Source of the DNA: CAZKUR01 sp964556005
Lineage (GTDB): Bacteria > Bacteroidota > Ignavibacteria > Ignavibacteriales > Ignavibacteriaceae
DNA: 64,000 nt
NCBI GenBank assembly: GCA_964556005.1
Contig: CAZKUR010000004.1
Span: 23,636-87,635 of the forward strand
Reading direction: 5' to 3'
Both the position numbers and the translations under genes were made by a program. Positions 59,116 to 64,000 of the stretch are shown here, in pieces; the stretch's first letter is position 1; each line of letters opens with the position of its first letter. Under the pieces are notes generated by a model. It searched no databases, was not told where the DNA came from, and was given only the letters and a program-made list of their open reading frames with translations.

Positions 59116-60145
59116 TTTTCCTTTACCACGGCTTGACAGCGACAGCAAGCTTAAAGAATTGCTTCTTCCTTACTGCAGATTTAAACCCGGTTATATATGG
59201 ATTGATGAAAAGAAAAGACATAAAATTGCATGCATCGATGCTGCTGATGAAAATCAAATAAAAAATTTAATGGGAGATAAAAAAAGTATTCTTGCCGTTC
59301 ATGACCCGCCGTATAATTTTGTTGCTTTTGAAGAAAAACAGGTGAAAGATTTTATTGAGTGGAGCAAGAACTGGATTGAAAACACTTATAATTCTCTTGA
59401 TGAAAACTCTGCACTTTATATTTGGTTGGGAGCAGACCAAAATAATCATTTTCAACCTCTCCCGGATTTTATGCTGATGATGCAAAATTCAAAATTTGAT
59501 TCACGCAGTTTTATAACAATGAGAAATCAACGGGGGTATGGTACGCAAAAAAATTGGATGTCAATAAGGCAAGAATTATTGTATTACATTAAAGGTAAGC
59601 CGAAATTTAATATTGATGCTGAATACACGGAGATTCCTAAAATACTAAAGGGATATTATAAAGTTATTAACGGTAAAGAAACAGAGAATATGGAGCGGAG
59701 CAAGTCTAATAATATTAGAGCTGGAAATGTTTGGGTAGATATTCAACAAGTATTTTATAGAATGGAAGAGAATATAAACGGCTGTTACGCTCAGAAGCCG
59801 ATGAAATCAATCGAACGAATTATAAATGCCGGAAGTGATAATAATGATATAGTTTTGGACTTTTTTTCACACTCAGGTACAACACTTTTAGCTTGCGAAA
59901 AGAATAATAGAATATGTTATACTTCAGATTTAGATCCAATCTTCTGCGAGATTACTTTAAGACGATTGGAAAACTATAGGAATACGGGAAAAGTAGGTTT
60001 TCAAAATTCAAATCCATTTCTATATGATATACTTGAGAATAAAACCATAACTAATTATTTATCAAAGAATTATGGGTATAACTTCGAGAACATTGATGAA
60101 GATTTATTCGGAAATAAAACAGTAGAAAAAAGTAAGAGAAATTAA
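59108..60145 (+). CDS. DNA methyltransferase (amino-group type, beta-class order)
   Basis: The 345-residue protein has catalytic motif IV DPPYNF near residue 66 and SAM-binding motif I DFFSHSGTTLLAC near 255. This is the beta-class order, with a putative target-recognition region between them. It should methylate adenine N6 or cytosine N4 in DNA. The start overlaps ymdB by eight bases and the stop shares one base with the folD start (TAATG). No restriction endonuclease gene is nearby, so it is an orphan enzyme in a housekeeping-type operon. Confidence 0.85.
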   Translation: MVNFPLPRLDSDSKLKELLLPYCRFKPGYIWIDEKKRHKIACIDAADENQIKNLMGDKKSILAVHDPPYNFVAFEEKQVKDFIEWSKNWIENTYNSLDENSALYIWLGADQNNHFQPLPDFMLMMQNSKFDSRSFITMRNQRGYGTQKNWMSIRQELLYYIKGKPKFNIDAEYTEIPKILKGYYKVINGKETENMERSKSNNIRAGNVWVDIQQVFYRMEENINGCYAQKPMKSIERIINAGSDNNDIVLDFFSHSGTTLLACEKNNRICYTSDLDPIFCEITLRRLENYRNTGKVGFQNSNPFLYDILENKTITNYLSKNYGYNFENIDEDLFGNKTVEKSKRN

Positions 60146-61029
60146 TGGAAATAATAGACGGTAAAAAAATAGCTAAACAGATAAAAGAAGAATTAACTGA
60201 AAAAGTTGAGAAATTAAAAGAAGCCGGGAATAATGTACCCGGTTTAGTAACAATATTAGTCGGTGATGATCCTTCTTCCGAAATTTATGTGCGGAGCAAG
60301 GGAAAAGCTTGCCAGGAAATCGGATTTAGGTCGAAATCATTAAAGTTAAATTCGGATACAACTGAAAAAGAACTTTTAGATATTGTACAGTCATTTAATA
60401 ACGATAATGATTATCATGGAATATTAGTTCAATTACCTCTTCCGAAGCATATAAATTCAGATAAAATAATTGAAGCGATTCTTCCGGAAAAAGATGTCGA
60501 TGGATTTCATCCTGTAAGTATTGGAAGACTTGTTGCGGGAAACGATACATTACTTCCATGCACACCTGCTGGTATTCAAGAACTGCTGGTAAGATATAAA
60601 ATTGAAACAAAAGGGAAGCACCTTGTTGTGCTGGGAAGAAGCAACATTGTCGGGAAACCGATTGCCAATATTATGCTTCAAAAAAAGGAACATGCAAACA
60701 GCATTGTTACAATATGTCATTCTGCTGCACAAGATATAACATATTTTACGAAGCAGGCAGATATTTTAATTGCTGCTATCGGCAGTCCTTTCTTTGTTAA
60801 AGAAGACATGGTAAAAACGGGAGTAGTTATTATCGATGTTGGAATAAATCGAATTGAAGATAAAACCAAACCTAAAGGATACAGAGTTGTCGGCGATGTT
60901 GATTTTGATAATGTTGCTCCGAAAGCTTCATTTATAACCCCGGTTCCAGGCGGAGTTGGCGTGATGACGATTGCAATGCTAATGCAAAATACTTATAAGG
61001 CGTTTTTGAAAATAAATGGTATTAAATAG
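60145..61029 (+). CDS. folD: Methylenetetrahydrofolate dehydrogenase/cyclohydrolase
   Basis: Bifunctional folate enzyme: YVRSKGKACQEIGF with the catalytic Lys (about residue 55), QLPLP, and the NADP-binding GRSNIVGKP. The C-terminal GDVDFDNV and PVPGGVGVMTIAMLMQNT motifs are intact. The 294-residue length is normal. A diverged, truncated copy of the last 57 codons lies 770 bp downstream at 61795-61968, with a toxin-antitoxin pair in between. Confidence 0.96.
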   Translation: MEIIDGKKIAKQIKEELTEKVEKLKEAGNNVPGLVTILVGDDPSSEIYVRSKGKACQEIGFRSKSLKLNSDTTEKELLDIVQSFNNDNDYHGILVQLPLPKHINSDKIIEAILPEKDVDGFHPVSIGRLVAGNDTLLPCTPAGIQELLVRYKIETKGKHLVVLGRSNIVGKPIANIMLQKKEHANSIVTICHSAAQDITYFTKQADILIAAIGSPFFVKEDMVKTGVVIIDVGINRIEDKTKPKGYRVVGDVDFDNVAPKASFITPVPGGVGVMTIAMLMQNTYKAFLKINGIK

Positions 61030-61096
61030 GAGTTATTATTTTGTTAGATTACTAAAGTAATTCATTGTTTGTGATTTTAAATCTCGGTAAATTTAT

Positions 61097-61110
61097 TGTA
61101 CAATTGTACA
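61097..61110. promoter_or_regulatory. Operator-like palindrome before the PIN toxin
   Basis: TGTACAATTGTACA is a perfect 14-base palindrome 20 bp before the toxin ATG, where toxin-antitoxin operons carry their autoregulatory operator. A GAGG ribosome-binding site follows at 61119-61122. Confidence 0.6.
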
Positions 61111-61129
61111 TAATTTATGAGGTTATTTT

Positions 61130-61522
61130 ATGAGTTTGGTAGTTGATACTTCAGTTATTATTTCTGTTATAATTAATGAAAAGAGTAAATCTAAACTCAT
61201 AAAAATAACAGAAGGTGAAAATTTAATTGCTCCATCTTCACTTCATTGGGAAATTGGAAATGCTTTCTCTGCAATGTTTAAAAGAAAAAAGATCGAAATA
61301 GATTCGGCAAAAAAAGCTATAGAATATTATAAAATGATTCCATTAAGATTGGTAGATGTAGATATTTATAAATCAATAGAATTATCACATAAATATAACA
61401 TTTATGCATATGATGCATATTTCCTTGAATGTGCAATCAGTTATAATTCACCTATGTTGACCATAGATAATAGATTATTAGAATTAGCCAAACAAATGAA
61501 TATTAATGTAATAGAGGTATGA
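61130..61522 (+). CDS. PIN-domain toxin (VapC-like RNase)
   Basis: 130 residues with the PIN acidic set: D6 (VVDTSVI), E41 (HWEIGNAF), D92-D95 (YAYDAYFLE) and D112 (LTIDNRL). PIN toxins cut RNA and stop translation. It comes before its antitoxin gene, the reverse of the usual order, with one base between stop and the next ATG. An operator-like palindrome is upstream. Confidence 0.88.
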   Translation: MSLVVDTSVIISVIINEKSKSKLIKITEGENLIAPSSLHWEIGNAFSAMFKRKKIEIDSAKKAIEYYKMIPLRLVDVDIYKSIELSHKYNIYAYDAYFLECAISYNSPMLTIDNRLLELAKQMNINVIEV

Positions 61523-61523
61523 A

Positions 61524-61742
61524 ATGAATACGTATACATATAGTGAAGCGAGACAGAAATTAGCTTCACTTTTGGACAAAGCAAAAAAAGAAGGGAAAGT
61601 AATAATAAAAAGAAAAGATGGAGCGTTATTTGAATTAAAATCGATAACAGATAAAAAATCTCCACTTGATGTTAAAGGAGTAAACACAAAGTTAAAAAGA
61701 GAGGAAATCATCGACATACTTCGAGAAGTTCGAGAAAGATAA
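61524..61742 (+). CDS. Phd/prevent-host-death-type antitoxin
   Basis: 72 residues with an N-terminal Phd-like beta/helix part (YSEARQKLASLLDKAKKEGKV) that should bind DNA. The basic/acidic helical tail (about 50-72) should cover the PIN toxin. AGAGGT at the end of the toxin gene serves as ribosome-binding site. Assignment rests on the Phd-like start and on pairing with the toxin. Confidence 0.8.
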   Translation: MNTYTYSEARQKLASLLDKAKKEGKVIIKRKDGALFELKSITDKKSPLDVKGVNTKLKREEIIDILREVRER

Positions 61743-61794
61743 ATAATCCGAAAAAGTGTCGGCCTAAAGCACACCTATACCTACTCAGTTTTTT

Positions 61795-61968
61795 AAGAAT
61801 AAAATCAAGCCCAAAGGATGCAGAACTGTCTGCGATGTTGATTTTGATAATGTTGCTCTGGAAGCTTCATTTATAACCCCGGTTCCGGGTGGAGTTGGAA
61901 TGATAACAATCGCTATGCTTAAGCAGAATACTTATAAGGCGTTTTTAAGGATAAACGGAAAAGCATAA
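61795..61968 (+). pseudogene. folD: Truncated second copy of the folD 3' end
   Basis: 57 codons plus stop align without gaps to the last codons of intact folD (from about 60856). DNA stretches such as GATGTTGATTTTGATAATGT and TATAAGGCGTTTTT are identical. About 13 of 57 residues differ, including G to C in the conserved GDVDF and P to L after it. There is no start codon or ribosome-binding site. It lies directly after the toxin-antitoxin pair, so it looks like the displaced or foreign 3' end left by an insertion at folD. Confidence 0.9.
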
Positions 61969-62053
61969 GATTTTTTTTTCTGTTTTAAAGCTCGATAAAA
62001 TATCTTGCATTATTATTTCGCAAAACTAAATTTGGACTAAAAATGGATTAACA

Positions 62054-62332
62054 ATGAAACTAATTGAGTTTATAAAATCTATTAGTTATTTAAAAGCGCA
62101 TGCCGCAAATTTAATAGAGGATAGCAGCAAGCATCAAAAAACATTTGTAATTACACAAAATGGTGAAGCAAAAGCTGTGGTACAGGATATTAAGACGTAT
62201 GAAAAAATGCAGGGGACCATGGCAATGTTAAAATTGCTTGCGATGACGAATGAAAAGGATAAATCTGCAAAAGATATTAAAAGCACTTTTAATTCTTTGA
62301 GGGAAGAATTAAAGTCTTTTCAACAGGTATAA
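62054..62332 (+). CDS. YefM/Phd-type antitoxin without an intact toxin
   Basis: 92 residues with the Phd_YefM fold: YLKAHAANLIEDSSKHQKTF followed by ITQNGEAKAVVQDIKTYEKM. A RelE/ParE toxin normally follows at once; here only a 24-codon open frame follows (TTG at 62335, stop at 62407-62409). It could be a toxin remnant, but it is too short to classify. Confidence 0.8.
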   Translation: MKLIEFIKSISYLKAHAANLIEDSSKHQKTFVITQNGEAKAVVQDIKTYEKMQGTMAMLKLLAMTNEKDKSAKDIKSTFNSLREELKSFQQV

Positions 62333-62420
62333 ATTTGAAAGAAATCATATATATGTTCATTCAGGTTTGGAAGAAAGAAGAAACATTAAGTGAAAGATTA
62401 TTAAATTAGAAGTCAATAAA

Positions 62421-62534
62421 ACATTATAAGGGATTCTCCATGTATGATAATTATATACCTGATACAAATGAAATTTGGAAAATTTTATTGAGTCTAAAAA
62501 AATAAATTTAAAATTTACAAACCGGGTATGTAAT
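62421..62534. repeat. Direct repeat, copy A, upstream of the pRiA4b-like gene
   Basis: The last 50 bp (62485-62534, TTATTGAGTCTAA to GGGTATGTAAT) match 63288-63337 at 48 of 50 positions. Weaker similarity extends left to ACATTATAAGGGATTC at 62421. The two copies flank one gene in direct orientation. Confidence 0.85.
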
Positions 62535-62586
62535 AATAGTTACAAACTAACTAAATTATATTGCAAAAAATTAATTGTATAACATT

Positions 62587-63192
62587 ATGAGTAAAAAAAT
62601 AAATGAAGTATTTCAATTCAAAATTACGTTAACAAGTTCCGACCCATCAATTTGGAGAAGGATATTAGTCCCTTCTAATTATTCATTTTGGGATTTACAT
62701 GTCGCTATTCAAGATTCTATGGGTTGGCTTGATTACCATCTTCATTCATTTTCAATAATAGACCCAATAACAAATGGTAAAGTCGAAATTGGAATTCCTG
62801 ATAAAGAGTATGATGCATTTGATAGAAAAGTTTTGGCAGACCATAAAGTAAAAATATCGAAATATTTTAATGAGAATAATCGCAATGCCAGATATGAGTA
62901 TGATTTTGGAGATTCTTGGGTACACACAATCAAGTTTGAGAAAATCGTACAAGCGGCAGATGGTGAGAAATATCCAAAATGTATAGATGGTCAAATGGCT
63001 TGTCCACCGGAAGATTGTGGCGGAATAGGTGGTTACTATGATTTATTATCTGTCCTAAGTAATCCTAAAAATGAAGAATACAATGAAATGATTGAATGGT
63101 TAGGTGGAGAGTATGATCCGGAAAAATTTGATCCAAAAGATATATCGTTTGATGATCCGAAAGAAAGATTTAAACAAATGAATGAAGATTAA
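62587..63192 (+). CDS. Plasmid pRiA4b ORF-3 family protein
   Basis: 201 residues from ATG at 62587 (an in-frame TTG at 62575 is less likely). Family motifs are IWRRILVP, LHVAIQDSMGW, FDRKVLADHKVKI, YEYDFGDSWVH and CPPEDCGGIGGY. The family is common on plasmids and in mobile regions; its molecular function is not known to me. It is bracketed by direct repeats 803 bp apart, so it may have moved as a unit. TTGTATAACATTAT occurs at its start (62575) and again just after its stop (63207). Confidence 0.88.
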   Translation: MSKKINEVFQFKITLTSSDPSIWRRILVPSNYSFWDLHVAIQDSMGWLDYHLHSFSIIDPITNGKVEIGIPDKEYDAFDRKVLADHKVKISKYFNENNRNARYEYDFGDSWVHTIKFEKIVQAADGEKYPKCIDGQMACPPEDCGGIGGYYDLLSVLSNPKNEEYNEMIEWLGGEYDPEKFDPKDISFDDPKERFKQMNED

Positions 63193-63213
63193 GTGTTACG
63201 AAAAGTTTGTATA

Positions 63214-63337
63214 ACATTATTAGGGATTCATGCTAAGCCAAACCAAGGCATAATCATATATCTGAAACAAATGAAATTTTAATAATATTATTGAGTCTAA
63301 AAAAATAAATTCATAATTTACAAACCGGGTATGTAAT
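63214..63337. repeat. Direct repeat, copy B, downstream of the pRiA4b-like gene
   Basis: Contains the 50-bp block (63288-63337) nearly identical to copy A and the leading ACATTATTAGGGATTC. The middle differs from copy A and is about ten bases longer. The rest of 63193-63580 holds no gene. Confidence 0.85.
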
Positions 63338-63556
63338 TACACTTGGAAATTACTGTTAATGGGAAATGATAGGGTGGATAGAAGTTGCCGGGATTACTTC
63401 ACAAATTCATAAGAATTAAAAGTTAAATTTGTAAGTTTTTTAGTAGAAATAATTTCTTGCTAACAAACCAAAAGGCAAATGGTCTTGGTCGGCTCAATCA
63501 GTTAGGCTCTATCAAAAATATGGTTCATATATTTGATGTAAAAACTTGATTTCTTG

Positions 63557-63571
63557 TATCACAATGTGATA
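63557..63571. promoter_or_regulatory. Operator-like palindrome before the RelE-type toxin
   Basis: TATCACAATGTGATA is a perfect 7-1-7 inverted repeat nine bases before the toxin ATG at 63581. It lies where a toxin-antitoxin repressor would block transcription and translation. Confidence 0.6.
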
Positions 63572-63580
63572 TATTTATAT

Positions 63581-63949
63581 ATGCTTAAACTAAAAACTAA
63601 ATGGTTCAATAAATGGGCTAAAAAGAATCATATCACTGATGAAAAACTCTTGGATACTTTAAAAAATATTTCAAAAAATCTTGGAGTAGTTGATTTAGGA
63701 AGGGGCTTATACAAAGTCCGTACTCCTAAATTTGGTCGAGGCAAAAGTGGTGGATTTAGAATAATTTTAGTTTTTAGAGAAGCTGGTATTGCAATTTTTG
63801 TTTATGGATTTTCTAAAAATGAAAAGGGTAATTTAGATAATGCAGAATTACTATATTTTAAGAAATTAGCAAAAGATTTATTATCGATAAATAGAGAAGA
63901 ATATAAAGAACTGGAAAAATCTGGTGATTTTATTAGCATAAAGGAATGA
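63581..63949 (+). CDS. RelE/HigB-superfamily toxin
   Basis: 122 residues from the ATG at 63581 (an in-frame TTG at 63554 lies across the operator and is rejected). The basic core LYKVRTPKFGRGKSGGFRII followed by VYGFSKNEKGN is typical of the COG4737-like RelE/HigB toxins, which cut mRNA on ribosomes. The downstream partner starts two bases after the stop, so the order is toxin first. Confidence 0.82.
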   Translation: MLKLKTKWFNKWAKKNHITDEKLLDTLKNISKNLGVVDLGRGLYKVRTPKFGRGKSGGFRIILVFREAGIAIFVYGFSKNEKGNLDNAELLYFKKLAKDLLSINREEYKELEKSGDFISIKE

Positions 63950-63951
63950 TT

Positions 63952-64000
63952 ATGAGAGATTCAGTAAAAAAGGCAGTTGGAAATACTGTACAAGATTTGC
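63952..64000 (+). CDS. Putative antitoxin, cut by the window end
   Basis: The frame starts with ATG at 63952, with AAGGA upstream inside the toxin 3' end, and encodes MRDSVKKAVGNTVQDL before the window ends. Partners of COG4737-type toxins are often XRE-type antitoxins with a similar N terminus, so this is the expected antitoxin; the DNA-binding domain itself is out of view. Confidence 0.6.
   Translation, partial: MRDSVKKAVGNTVQDL

Noticed and set aside
61484..61774. Minus-strand open frames across the PIN/Phd module
   Set aside because: They are antisense to two well-supported plus-strand genes and show hydrophobic, serine/leucine-rich composition typical of shadow frames.
63459..63507. 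attC-like site: GCTAAC ... GTTAGGC with inner ACCAA/TTGGT pairing, which would make the 3' region an integron cassette array
   Set aside because: The left box does not fit RYYYAAC, the site is short, no integrase is visible, and the other intergenic gaps do not show the same boxes.
1..64000. tRNA or rRNA genes, CRISPR arrays, complete insertion sequences
   Set aside because: No GTTCRAATC-type T-loop context, no regularly spaced direct repeats with spacers and no transposase were seen on either strand by eye; a covariance-model scan would be decisive.

Overview
The window looks like chromosomal DNA of a member of the Ignavibacteria or a close relative in the Bacteroidota-Chlorobi group, possibly from a draft or metagenome-derived assembly because it contains a run of ten Ns. 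The evidence is AT-rich DNA, several secreted proteins ending in a type IX secretion (T9SS) sorting domain with the YPNPFNP signature, and many predicted outer-membrane beta-barrel proteins. The assignment rests on recognition, not on a database search.

Region 1 (22-9300) is respiratory. A Rieske protein, a cytochrome b and an 11-heme cytochrome c form one tight operon, presumably a quinol-oxidising bc-type complex in which a multiheme protein replaces cytochrome c1. Next to it lies a sensor kinase with a CXXCH heme-attachment motif in its extracytoplasmic domain, an NtrC-type regulator, and a bacteriohemerythrin, so redox or gas sensing fits this block.

Region 2 (9330-15620) is a second histidine kinase/NtrC regulator pair flanked by two genes for small secreted Gly/Asp-rich proteins. 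Both small genes have a -24/-12 (sigma-54) promoter candidate, and both have two copies of a shared dyad at about -83 to -113. The layout resembles zraP-zraSR, and this is the best candidate for an undescribed system here.

Region 3 (15700-23730) holds an oxidoreductase and three secreted T9SS cargo proteins: an M14 carboxypeptidase, a DUF3160 protein and a choice-of-anchor-V-like protein.

Region 4 (23750-53700) is mostly housekeeping: mtaB, rpsA, cmk, dnaX, msrC, lon, suhB, acyl-CoA synthetase, sucC, a TPR protein, aroE, two aspartate-type aminotransferases, pckA, a lysA-like decarboxylase, marC, coaD and a MATE exporter. The dnaX gene carries a nine-A run where the tau product could be cut to gamma. 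Both aminotransferase genes have the same paired palindrome upstream.

Region 5 (53750-61030) contains a repeat element, a dipeptidyl peptidase IV locus broken by the N run whose flanks encode the same peptide segment in two diverged versions, an exonuclease/GIY-YIG fusion, and an ymdB - DNA methyltransferase - folD operon with overlapping genes.

Region 6 (61030-64000) is accessory. A toxin-antitoxin pair sits between intact folD and a diverged, truncated second copy of the folD 3' end. It is followed by an orphan antitoxin, a pRiA4b ORF-3-like gene flanked by near-identical 50-bp direct repeats, and a RelE-type toxin with its antitoxin running off the window. This looks like an insertion hotspot downstream of folD.
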